Assembly: GCA_944386965.1 (NCBI GenBank)
Contig: CALXDE010000028.1
Coordinates: 1 to 13,950, forward strand
Reading direction: 5' to 3'
DNA length: 13,950 nt
DNA from: an uncultured Oscillospiraceae bacterium
GTDB lineage: Bacteria; Bacillota_A; Clostridia; Oscillospirales; Oscillospiraceae
The notes under the pieces were generated by a model. It worked only from the letters and a program-made list of their open reading frames with translations. It made no database searches and was not told where the DNA came from. A program made the position numbers and the translations under genes. Shown here one piece after another: positions 1 to 5,382 of the stretch. Every line of letters starts with the position of its first letter. Positions within the stretch are counted from its first letter, which is position 1.

Positions 1-65
1 CACAATGGCTAGGGCACCAGCCTTCCAAGCTGGGGATGCGAGTTCGATTCTCGTTACCCGCTCCA
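1..65 (+). tRNA. tRNA-Gly (anticodon TCC), 5' end cut off by window
   Basis: The window opens inside the D-arm. The anticodon loop reads CTTCCAA, so the anticodon is TCC (glycine, GGA/GGG codons). The T-arm with its TTCGATT loop follows, then the acceptor 3' strand TACCCGC, discriminator T and an encoded CCA ending at 65. The 5' acceptor strand and the start of the D-stem lie before base 1, so the gene is incomplete here. It is the first visible member of a five-tRNA array in one orientation. Confidence 0.93.
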
Positions 66-68
66 TAC

Positions 69-145
69 GCGCCAGTAGCTCAGTCGGATAGAGCAACTGC
101 CTTCTAAGCAGTAGGCCAGGGGTTCGAATCCCTTCTGGCGTGCCA
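69..145 (+). tRNA. tRNA-Arg (anticodon TCT)
   Basis: This is a full cloverleaf. The acceptor strand GCGCCAG (69-75) pairs with CTGGCGT (one G-T pair). The D-arm is GCTC...GAGC, the anticodon loop CTTCTAA gives anticodon TCT (Arg, AGA/AGG codons), and the T-arm has loop TTCGAAT. Discriminator G and an encoded CCA end at 145. Only three bases separate it from tRNA-Gly, so the two are surely cotranscribed. Confidence 0.97.
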
Positions 146-170
146 TTTTCCTTGGATATGTTGTGATATG

Positions 171-247
171 GTGGGTGTAGCTCAGTTGGTTAGAGCATCG
201 GATTGTGGTTCCGAGGGTCGTGGGTTCGAGTCCCATTACCCACCCCA
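171..247 (+). tRNA. tRNA-His (anticodon GTG)
   Basis: The acceptor GTGGGTG (171-177) pairs with TACCCAC (237-243). The anticodon loop carries GTG (histidine). The discriminator base is C244, followed by encoded CCA. A G at position 170 directly precedes the acceptor strand and can pair with the C discriminator. This is the G-1 identity element known for bacterial histidine tRNAs, so the mature RNA probably starts at 170. A terminator-type hairpin follows three bases after the CCA. Confidence 0.97.
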
Positions 248-250
248 TAG

Positions 251-290
251 AAACATGGGATTGGGAGGAAATCCCAATCCCATGTTTTTT
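251..290 (+). terminator. Rho-independent terminator-like hairpin inside the tRNA array
   Basis: A perfect 15-bp inverted repeat, AACATGGGATTGGGA (252-266) with TCCCAATCCCATGTT (272-286) around a GGAAA loop, is followed by a run of T (to 290). It has all the parts of an intrinsic terminator for the Gly-Arg-His transcript. It lies only nine bases before tRNA-Gln, and I see no promoter in the gap. Confidence 0.85.
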
Positions 291-298
291 CCCCATAC

Positions 299-373
299 TG
301 GGGTGTAGCCAAGTGGTAAGGCACGGGACTTTGACTCCCGCATTCGTTGGTTCGAGTCCAACCATCCCAGCCA
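299..373 (+). tRNA. tRNA-Gln (anticodon TTG)
   Basis: The acceptor TGGGGTG (299-305) pairs with CATCCCA (363-369) with one G-T pair. The anticodon loop CTTTGAC gives anticodon TTG (glutamine, CAA/CAG). The T-loop is TTCGAGT. Discriminator G370 and encoded CCA end at 373. The gene begins directly after the internal terminator-like hairpin, so its transcription probably depends on read-through. Confidence 0.96.
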
Positions 374-424
374 GTGTGCGATGATCCGGAGCCGGGATGG
401 TTTCGGATTGTCGCTATTCTTTAT

Positions 425-500
425 GACCCGTTAGCTCAGTAGGCAGAGCAACTGCCTTTTAAGCAGTGGGTCCGGGGTTCGAATCCCCGACGGGTCACCA
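425..500 (+). tRNA. tRNA-Lys (anticodon TTT)
   Basis: The acceptor GACCCGT (425-431) pairs with ACGGGTC (490-496). The anticodon loop CTTTTAA gives anticodon TTT (lysine, AAA/AAG). The T-loop is TTCGAAT, the discriminator is A, and encoded CCA ends at 500. It is the last tRNA of the array. Reading this gene on the other strand gives a peptide ending in GIRTPDPLLKRQ, a pattern typical of spurious antisense-tRNA ORFs. Confidence 0.97.
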
Positions 501-501
501 T

Positions 502-536
502 AAAAAAGGACATGACCATGGGTCATGTCCTTTTTT
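502..536 (+). terminator. Rho-independent terminator ending the tRNA array
   Basis: AAAAAAGGACATGACC pairs with GGTCATGTCCTTTTTT around a short ATG loop, giving a perfect stem of about 10 bp plus an A/T tract. It lies directly after the CCA end of tRNA-Lys and should end the array transcript. The flanking A-run means it could also act on transcripts arriving from the right. Confidence 0.9.
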
Positions 537-540
537 GTGG

Positions 541-1075
541 GTTCCACAGGCCAAAGGCCCGCTCCACCCTTCGGTGATTTCAATGCTCGACGGAAGTGAA
601 TTCCGCCTGCGCCGAGGTTTTGCCTGCGGCAAAACGCTCGTACGGCGCACTTACGCCGCCGGCCAGAAGGCCGGTTTTGTCCTTCTGCGGTGCTTGCATC
701 TTTTTTATCAACACATGACACGTCGCCGCGGACGTCATATCGTTCGCGGTGACTTTTTTCCAAAAGCCACCTCTCACTCATTTTGTCGCGGCTCCTCTCC
801 AAATCGAATCCGCTGCGCTGGGCTTCGATTTGGTTTTGGGTACAAGCCTGAAAGCCGTGTCTATAGTGTTGCGATGTTCCAGAAAGACGCGCTGAGAGCG
901 TGTTTTTCTTTTTGTTTTCCGGCTCGCCAAAGGCGGCCCGGCCCAGAAGGCCGTATGATGCGCCGGGTTCCGGCCTGGCTTTGGGCGCCAACCGGAGAGA
1001 TGCCCTCAAAACGCTCTGTCTGCTCGATTCCCGCGGCCGTTGATTTTCAAGGGCTGCGGGATTTTTCCTTGTAAT
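541..1075. other. Hairpin-rich region without a credible protein gene
   Basis: About 535 bases follow the tRNA-Lys terminator without an ORF that has a ribosome binding site. The base composition is visibly more T-rich than the flanking genes. Perfect or near-perfect inverted repeats are dense: GTTTTGCC/GGCAAAAC (617-635), CGGCG/CGCCG (643-658), CCGGCC-AGAA-GGCCGG followed by TTTT (659-678), GTCGCCGCG/CGCGGTGAC followed by six T (722-759), CCAAATCGAA/TTCGATTTGG (799-833) and CGGCC/GGCCG (939-953). The GGCC-AGAA-GGCC motif therefore occurs twice. ORFs on both strands run through it, but one starts inside tRNA-Lys and the other ends antisense to it. It could be a structured non-coding RNA, an intergenic repeat family or decayed mobile DNA; I cannot decide which. 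Confidence 0.5.
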
Positions 1076-1153
1076 ACCAGCGGTTTGCGCCGTTATGACA
1101 GTCCTATGATTGTATCCCACAGTACATCTACCGGCCCCGGAAAACAGCAGAAA

Positions 1154-1174
1154 TTGCAAACGGATTTGCAAACG
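1154..1174. repeat. Inverted and direct repeat upstream of glnA (possible operator)
   Basis: TTGCAAA (1154-1160) and TTTGCAA (1165-1171) form a perfect 7-bp inverted repeat around CGGA. The same bases also give a 9-bp direct repeat of TTGCAAACG at a 12-bp spacing (1154-1162 and 1166-1174). It lies about 140 bp before the glnA -35 box in an otherwise featureless stretch (1076-1309), in which I see no gene. A regulator site is possible but unproven, and it does not match the GlnR consensus (TGTNA-N7-TNACA). Confidence 0.3.
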
Positions 1175-1309
1175 AACGCCGCCTCTCCGGCCGGAAGGGC
1201 GGTGTTCCTGTTTGCGGCTCATCCGCGGCGCATGGACCTTCCCGGGCTGAGAGGGAAGGAGGGGACGGTAAATTTATACGAAAAAAGCGGGCGGCAGCGA
1301 GAAATCATA

Positions 1310-1338
1310 TTGCATTTATCACAAAGATGGAATATAAT
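1310..1338 (+). promoter_or_regulatory. Sigma-A promoter of glnA
   Basis: The -35 box TTGCAT (1310-1315) and the perfect -10 box TATAAT (1333-1338) are separated by exactly 17 bp. The predicted start is near 1345. It is the best sigma-A match upstream of glnA and implies a leader of about 140 nt. Confidence 0.85.
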
Positions 1339-1344
1339 GCATCT

Positions 1345-1427
1345 ACCAGGCAGTTCTGTGGGGAGATGGCCGCGGGATGCGGCGTTGCGCCACGGCCCCC
1401 TGGTGATTTTTCCGCCGCCCGGGCGGC
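1345..1427 (+). promoter_or_regulatory. Structured glnA leader, possible attenuator
   Basis: ACCAGG (1345-1350), at the predicted transcript start, pairs with CCTGGT (1399-1404). The enclosed GGCCG (1368-1372) pairs with CGGCC (1393-1397). A T5 tract (1407-1411) follows, giving the outline of an intrinsic terminator ahead of the gene. Inside it, GCCGC/GCGGC (1369-1383) and GGCG/CGCC (1381-1391) offer competing small hairpins. A perfect 14-bp palindrome GCCGCCC/GGGCGGC (1414-1427) follows the T tract. In some clostridia glnA is controlled by antitermination through ANTAR-type regulators, but I do not see clear ANTAR hexaloops here, so attenuation is inference. Confidence 0.4.
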
Positions 1428-1487
1428 ATGGTTGCTTTGCAATCTCAAATCATCTGATGATTACAGGAAAGGGAAAAGGTAGACAGC

Positions 1488-2912
1488 ATGGCTAAGACAG
1501 CGAAAGATATCATGAATCTGATTCGGGAACAGGGCGTTGAGATGGTGGACTTCAAGATTGTCGACATCCAGGGACAGTTCCGCCACGTCACCATCCCCGC
1601 CGCGCACTTTGATGAAAAAACCATGGTGGACGGTATCGGCTTTGACGCCTCCAACTACGGCTATGCCGTGGTGGAGAAGAGCGACATGGTGTATATCCCG
1701 GACCTGGACACCGCCCAGATCGACCCGTTTTGCGACGTGAAGACCCTCTCCCTGATTGGTAACGCCATGGTCATTGATTACCCCGAGAACCGCCCGCTGG
1801 CCCAGTATCCCCGGAATATCGTCCGCGCCGCCGAGGCGTATATGCGCAGCTCCGGGATCGCGGATACCATGATGATCCTGCCGGAATTTGAGTTCTATCT
1901 CTTTGATCAGGTGGGCTGGAAGGTGGACCACGACCAGATCGGCGTGGCCATTGACGCCAAGCAGGCCCACTGGAACAGCGGGACGGAGGGGGCCGGCTGC
2001 ATTGTCCCCTTCCAGAAGAACTACCACATCGCAAAGCCCTTTGACACCACCTATGAGTGCCGCAGCGAGATGTGCCTGGAGATCGAAAAGGCGGGCATCC
2101 CTGTCAAGTATCACCACCCGGAGGTGGGCGGCGCCGGCCAGTTCGAGATCGAACCGCTGCTGGGGGAGATGTCCAAGATGGCCGACGGCACCATGATGAT
2201 CAAGTACATCATCCGCAACGTGGCCCGCAAGTATGGCCTGTCCGCCACGCTGATGCCCAAGCCCGTCTACGGAGAGGCGGGTAACGGCATGCACGTCCAC
2301 ATGATGCTCTTTAAGGACGGCACGCCCATCTTCTCCGATGACAACGGCTACTCCCACCTCAGCAAGGAGGCCCACTGGTTTATGGGCGGCCTGCTGGCCC
2401 ACATCTCCTCCCTGTGCGCCATCACCAACCCCTCCACCAACTCCTTCAAGCGGCTGGTGCCCGGGTTTGAGGCGCCTGTCACGGTGGGGTATGCCACCAG
2501 CAACCGCAGCGCCGTTATCCGGATTCCCGCCTACGCCAAATCTCCCGACCAGCGCCGCTTTGAGCTGCGCAATCCCGACGCCACCTGCAACCCGTATTTC
2601 TGCTACGCTGCGCTGCTGATGGCCGGTCTGGACGGCATCAAAAACCAGATCGATCCCCACGAGAGGGGCTGGGGTCCCTACGATGTCAACCTCTACGATC
2701 TGCCCGACGAGGAGAAGGCCAAGCTGCACAGCCTGCCCACGACCCTTGACGCCGCGCTGGACGCCCTGGAGGCGGACCACGACTATCTGACGGCGGGCGG
2801 CGTATTTCCCGAGGAGCTGATTCGGAATTTCATCAAGATCAAGCGTGCGGAGGCCGCCGAACTGGCCAAGATCCCCCATCCGGCGGAGTTCGACCGGTAC
2901 TACAACCTGTAA
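1488..2912 (+). CDS. glnA: Glutamine synthetase, type I (GS I)
   Basis: GlnA makes glutamine from glutamate, ammonia and ATP in the cytoplasm, the central step of ammonium assimilation, and works as a dodecamer. The 474-residue product has the family landmarks: an N-terminal beta-grasp domain, EFEFYLFD (ATP/metal-binding glutamates), RSEMCLEIE, a GAGQFEIE segment, KPVYGEAGNGMHVH, NRSAVIRIP (glutamate-binding loop) and the C-terminal HPAEFDRYYNL. The length and the segment NLYDLPDEE around Tyr403 resemble the longer, enteric-type GS I-beta more than the ~444-residue Bacillus GS I-alpha; that tyrosine aligns with the adenylylated Tyr of E. coli GlnA. The start is ATG 1488, behind AGGAAAGGGAAAAGG. 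The gene is monocistronic, between its own promoter and a strong terminator. An imperfect palindrome AATCATC-T-GATGATT (1448-1462) sits just before the ribosome binding site. Confidence 0.97.
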   Translation: MAKTAKDIMNLIREQGVEMVDFKIVDIQGQFRHVTIPAAHFDEKTMVDGIGFDASNYGYAVVEKSDMVYIPDLDTAQIDPFCDVKTLSLIGNAMVIDYPENRPLAQYPRNIVRAAEAYMRSSGIADTMMILPEFEFYLFDQVGWKVDHDQIGVAIDAKQAHWNSGTEGAGCIVPFQKNYHIAKPFDTTYECRSEMCLEIEKAGIPVKYHHPEVGGAGQFEIEPLLGEMSKMADGTMMIKYIIRNVARKYGLSATLMPKPVYGEAGNGMHVHMMLFKDGTPIFSDDNGYSHLSKEAHWFMGGLLAHISSLCAITNPSTNSFKRLVPGFEAPVTVGYATSNRSAVIRIPAYAKSPDQRRFELRNPDATCNPYFCYAALLMAGLDGIKNQIDPHERGWGPYDVNLYDLPDEEKAKLHSLPTTLDAALDALEADHDYLTAGGVFPEELIRNFIKIKRAEAAELAKIPHPAEFDRYYNL

Positions 2913-2970
2913 GGGGGGACAGCCCGTCGGGGCCGGGCGGGTCGCCCTGTCGATGGGCACAGAGAAAAGA

Positions 2971-3011
2971 AAAAGGGGGCGCGCCATCCCTTGGATGGCG
3001 CGCCCCCTTTT
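2971..3011. terminator. Bidirectional terminator between glnA and hsp20
   Basis: A perfect 15-bp GC-rich stem GGGGGCGCGCCATCC (2975-2989) / GGATGGCGCGCCCCC (2993-3007) has a three-base loop, A4 on the left and T4 on the right. It can therefore terminate both glnA (+) and the convergent hsp20 (-). Confidence 0.9.
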
Positions 3012-3034
3012 GTACGGACGCTGCCTTGTTGTGA

Positions 3035-3069
3035 GAAGCGGGGCGCCGGCGGCTGTCCGCCCCCGCTTC
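3035..3069. repeat. Inverted repeat just downstream of hsp20
   Basis: GAAGCGGGG (3035-3043) pairs perfectly with CCCCGCTTC (3061-3069), with an inner GCGG/CCGC stem at 3049-3060. It lies about 20 bases past the hsp20 stop. No T-run follows on either strand, so it is more likely a 3'-end stabilising hairpin or transcription pause element than the main terminator. Confidence 0.45.
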
Positions 3070-3090
3070 CGGAGGCGAAACCGCCCGGGT

Positions 3091-3513
3091 TTACTGAATG
3101 TCGATCTGACGGGCCGCGGGCACTACGGGCTGGGCCTTGGGCAGCGTCAGCTCCAGAACGCCGTTGTTGTAGGCGGCGGTGATGTGGTCCTCCTGGATGC
3201 CGGACACATCGAAGCTGCGGCTGAAGGAGCCGTACCGGCGCTCCCGGCGGATATAGCTGTTCTTTTTCTCCTCGTTCTCCTCGGTGTGCTGGGCGGAGAT
3301 GGTGAGAATGCCGTCCTTCAGGTCCAGCTTGATGTCCTCCTTCTTGAAGCCGGGGAGCTCCGCCTCCAGCACGAACTTGTCGCCCTCGTCCCGGATGTCG
3401 GTGCGGAAGGAGGAGGCGGTGTTGCTGCTGGTGCCGAAGAAGTTGCGCTCAAAGTTGTCGAGCATATCAAACAGGCTGCTGTCACGACGATCAAAAGGAA
3501 TCATACCAAACAT
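3091..3513 (-). CDS. hsp20: Small heat-shock protein, Hsp20/alpha-crystallin family
   Basis: This is an ATP-independent holdase chaperone that binds unfolding proteins in large oligomers. The 140-residue product has a short variable N-terminus (MFGMIPFDRRDSSLFDML), then the alpha-crystallin domain from about residue 33 to 128. That domain contains ELPGFKKEDIKLDLKDG, a YIRRERRYGSFSRSF segment and the family-diagnostic GVLELTLPK. The C-terminus ends in QIDIQ, an I-x-I motif used for oligomer assembly. Length and N-terminus are typical of clostridial Hsp18/Hsp20. The start is ATG 3513, after AGAAAGGATAATGAGTT. The ~70-nt predicted leader carries a GCCCC-GTCC-GGGGC hairpin (3557-3570, + strand coordinates). 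A perfect CIRCE lies 140 bp upstream, so heat induction through HrcA is likely. Confidence 0.96.
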   Translation of the reverse strand: MFGMIPFDRRDSSLFDMLDNFERNFFGTSSNTASSFRTDIRDEGDKFVLEAELPGFKKEDIKLDLKDGILTISAQHTEENEEKKNSYIRRERRYGSFSRSFDVSGIQEDHITAAYNNGVLELTLPKAQPVVPAARQIDIQ

Positions 3514-3591
3514 AACTCATTATCCTTTCTGCAATCAAATTTTCAAATGGGGAGGCGCCCCGTCCGGGGCTTTCCTCTGTCTCATTTCTTG

Positions 3592-3620
3592 ATTTTAGTA
3601 TACGGGAAGAGTATGAACAA
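3592..3620 (-). promoter_or_regulatory. Candidate hsp20 promoter
   Basis: On the - strand, TTGTTC (3620-3615) and TAAAAT (3597-3592) are separated by 17 bp. This would start transcription near 3585, about 70 nt before the hsp20 start. The match is moderate; a second possible -10 hexamer, TATACT, overlaps it. The CIRCE operator lies about 33 bp upstream of the -35 box. Confidence 0.4.
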
Positions 3621-3652
3621 TACTTGTGGATTTTATGTCCAAACTGTGAACT

Positions 3653-3679
3653 TTAGCACTCTTGGCGATTGAGTGCTAA
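3653..3679. promoter_or_regulatory. CIRCE operator (HrcA binding site)
   Basis: TTAGCACTC (3653-3661), nine bases, then GAGTGCTAA (3671-3679): a perfect match to the CIRCE consensus TTAGCACTC-N9-GAGTGCTAA. HrcA, the heat-shock repressor of groES and dnaK operons in Firmicutes, binds this element. It sits between hsp20 (-) and the MATE gene (+). hsp20 is the obvious target, but the element is also only 21 bp before the -35 box of the efflux gene. Confidence 0.95.
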
Positions 3680-3700
3680 AACCGGCCGAAAAATCACACC

Positions 3701-3730
3701 TTTACAAGTGGCGGGTAAGCGTGTTATGAT
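3701..3730 (+). promoter_or_regulatory. Sigma-A promoter of the MATE gene
   Basis: TTTACA (3701-3706) and TATGAT (3725-3730) lie 18 bp apart, giving a start near 3737 and a short leader of about 24 nt to the start codon at 3761. Confidence 0.7.
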
Positions 3731-3760
3731 ACGCAGGATGCGAAATCGGGAGGGATGCGG

Positions 3761-5140
3761 ATGAAACAGGAGAAGGATCTGGGGAGCGGACCAGTATTCC
3801 GGCTGGTGCTGGGACTGGCGGTTCCCACCATGCTGGCCCAGCTGGTCAGTGTGCTCTACAGCATTGTGGACCGGATGTATATCGGCAATATCCCGGAGAT
3901 TGGCGGTACGGCCCTGGCGGGGGTAGGGGTCTGCGGCCCGATTGTGACGCTGCTGACCTCCTTTGCCACCCTGGTGGGCCTGGGTGGGTCGCCTCAGATG
4001 GCCATGCGTATGGGGCAGGGCCGAATGGGGGAAGCGAAGAAGATCCTCAACAACTGCTTTATGACCCTGGCGGCCCTCTCCCTGGTGCTGACGGTGGTGT
4101 TCCTGCTGCTGAAGGACCACCTGCTCATGTGGTTTGGCGCCAGCGCCAACACCTTTCCCTACGCTGACACCTATCTCACCATCTACACCGCCGGCACCTT
4201 TTTCGCCCTGATGGCCTCGGGAATGAACAGCTTCTTGATCTGCCAGGGGTTCTCCGGGCTGGGGATGCTCTCGGTGGTGCTGGGAGCGGTGATGAACATT
4301 ATCCTGGACCCGGTGTTTATCTTCCTGCTCCACATGGACGTGGCCGGGGCGGCCATCGCCACAGTGATCTCTCAGATCTGCTCCTGCGCCTTTGTGCTGC
4401 TGGCGCTGCGGCGCAAGCGCATGCCGGTGCCCCTGGGATGGGGCGGCCTGGACCTGCGGCTGGTGGGGCGGGTGCTGTCCTTCGGACTGTCCCCCTTCCT
4501 CACCATTGCCACGGACAGCGTGCTGCTGATCGTGCTGAACACGGTGCTCCAGCGGTTTGGCGGGCCGGGACTGGGAGATACCCTGGTGACCTGCGCCACG
4601 GTGGTGCAGAGTTATCTGCTGGTGATCACCATGCCCCTGGGGGGCATCACCCTGGGCACCCAGCCTGTCATCAGCTTCAACTACGGGGCCGGGCATCCCC
4701 GCCGGGTCCGGACCGCCATGCGGGATATTGTGCTGCTGTGTCTGGGCTTTGTGGCGCTGATGATGGTGGTGACCCATACCCTCTCCCCCCTGTTTGTCCG
4801 GCTCTTCACCAGCGACGCGGACCTGGCGGCCCGGTCGGTGACCTATATCAAGCGCTTTACCTGCATGATCATCCCTCTGGGCATCCAGTACCCCCTGGTG
4901 GACGAGAGCATTGCCCTGGGGCAGGTGAACCGGGCTCTGTTCTGCTCGCTGTTCCGCAAAACGGTGTTCCTGGCGGGGCTGATCCTGCTGCCGCTCTTTT
5001 TTGGGGCGGAGGCCACCTTCTTCTCCGAGCCCATTGCCGACGTGATCGCCGCCGCCATGAGCAGCATCCTCTTCCTGCGGGCCTATCCCAGGGTGCTGCG
5101 GACCTGCGCCGCCTACCGGCGCCGGGAAGCGGCGCGGTAA
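3761..5140 (+). CDS. MATE-family efflux transporter
   Basis: This is an integral membrane antiporter expected to export drugs, dyes or metabolites in exchange for Na+ or H+. The 459-residue length and about 12 hydrophobic segments in two similar halves fit the MATE family. Conserved features are the N-terminal PVFRLVLGLAVPTMLAQLV (helix 1), YSIVDRMYIGN, GLGGSPQMAMRMGQG, a GFSGLGMLSVVLGAVMN segment with ILDPVFIF, and in the second half LGTQPVISFNYGAGHPRRVR. An upstream in-frame ATG at 3755 directly abuts GGGAGGG and would have no spacer. ATG 3761 sits six bases past that ribosome binding site and is preferred. The substrate cannot be told from sequence. The gene is single, with its own promoter and terminator; the AraC-type gene just downstream is a candidate regulator. 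Confidence 0.94.
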   Translation: MKQEKDLGSGPVFRLVLGLAVPTMLAQLVSVLYSIVDRMYIGNIPEIGGTALAGVGVCGPIVTLLTSFATLVGLGGSPQMAMRMGQGRMGEAKKILNNCFMTLAALSLVLTVVFLLLKDHLLMWFGASANTFPYADTYLTIYTAGTFFALMASGMNSFLICQGFSGLGMLSVVLGAVMNIILDPVFIFLLHMDVAGAAIATVISQICSCAFVLLALRRKRMPVPLGWGGLDLRLVGRVLSFGLSPFLTIATDSVLLIVLNTVLQRFGGPGLGDTLVTCATVVQSYLLVITMPLGGITLGTQPVISFNYGAGHPRRVRTAMRDIVLLCLGFVALMMVVTHTLSPLFVRLFTSDADLAARSVTYIKRFTCMIIPLGIQYPLVDESIALGQVNRALFCSLFRKTVFLAGLILLPLFFGAEATFFSEPIADVIAAAMSSILFLRAYPRVLRTCAAYRRREAAR

Positions 5141-5276
5141 GCGGCTGCTGGGAGCGGTTTTCGTTTCCGCTGGAGGAGCCGCTCCGGGATCTTGCCTTGA
5201 GGCGGGAGGACTGGAACTCCGGCCCGCAGCGGGACAGCTCTATGCCGGCGCACGGAAAGAAAAACAGATTCGCGGA

Positions 5277-5306
5277 CGGAGGCGCACCTGCGCCTCCGCC
5301 ATTTTT
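5277..5306 (+). terminator. Rho-independent terminator after the MATE gene
   Basis: The stem CGGAGGCGC (5277-5285) / GCGCCTCCG (5290-5298) has loop ACCT and is followed, two Cs and an A later, by TTTTT (5302-5306). It lies about 140 bases after the MATE stop; I see no gene in 5141-5276. Confidence 0.8.
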
Positions 5307-5309
5307 CTC

Positions 5310-5338
5310 TTGCCAGAGCAGGTTTTGCATGATATGAT
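5310..5338 (+). promoter_or_regulatory. Sigma-A promoter of the AraC-family gene
   Basis: TTGCCA (5310-5315) and TATGAT (5333-5338) are spaced by exactly 17 bp. The promoter begins directly after the MATE terminator, so the regulator gene is an independent transcription unit. Confidence 0.8.
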
Positions 5339-5382
5339 CGGAACACTGGAAAAATTATGCGGAAAATAGGAGGGAGAACATC

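Noticed and set aside
54..365. 103-codon - strand ORF across the tRNA array
   Set aside because: It is antisense to tRNA-Arg, -His and -Gln (peptides such as GLEPTTLG are typical of reversed tRNA genes) and has no ribosome binding site.
617..953. CRISPR array among the hairpins
   Set aside because: The inverted repeats differ in sequence and spacing; there are no regular direct repeats with unique spacers and no cas genes.
466..1074. + strand ORF of 202 codons beginning in tRNA-Lys
   Set aside because: Its start lies inside the tRNA, it has no Shine-Dalgarno, and it crosses two terminator-like hairpins; kept only as a note on stop-codon depletion.
476..1487. tRNA-Lys 3' end as an integration (att) site
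   Set aside because: I looked for a second copy of the tRNA 3' end downstream and found none; no integrase gene is in the window.
1040..1495. 151-codon + ORF running into the glnA start
   Set aside because: It spans the glnA promoter and leader, has no ribosome binding site and shows no recognisable protein features.
1461..2987. 508-codon ORF antisense to glnA
   Set aside because: A shadow caused by the strong G/C third-position bias of glnA; it is rich in Val, Gly, His and Leu with no domain logic.
3755..3757. ATG 3755 as the start of the MATE gene
   Set aside because: It touches the GGGAGGG ribosome binding site with no spacer; ATG 3761 in the same frame has a normal six-base spacing.
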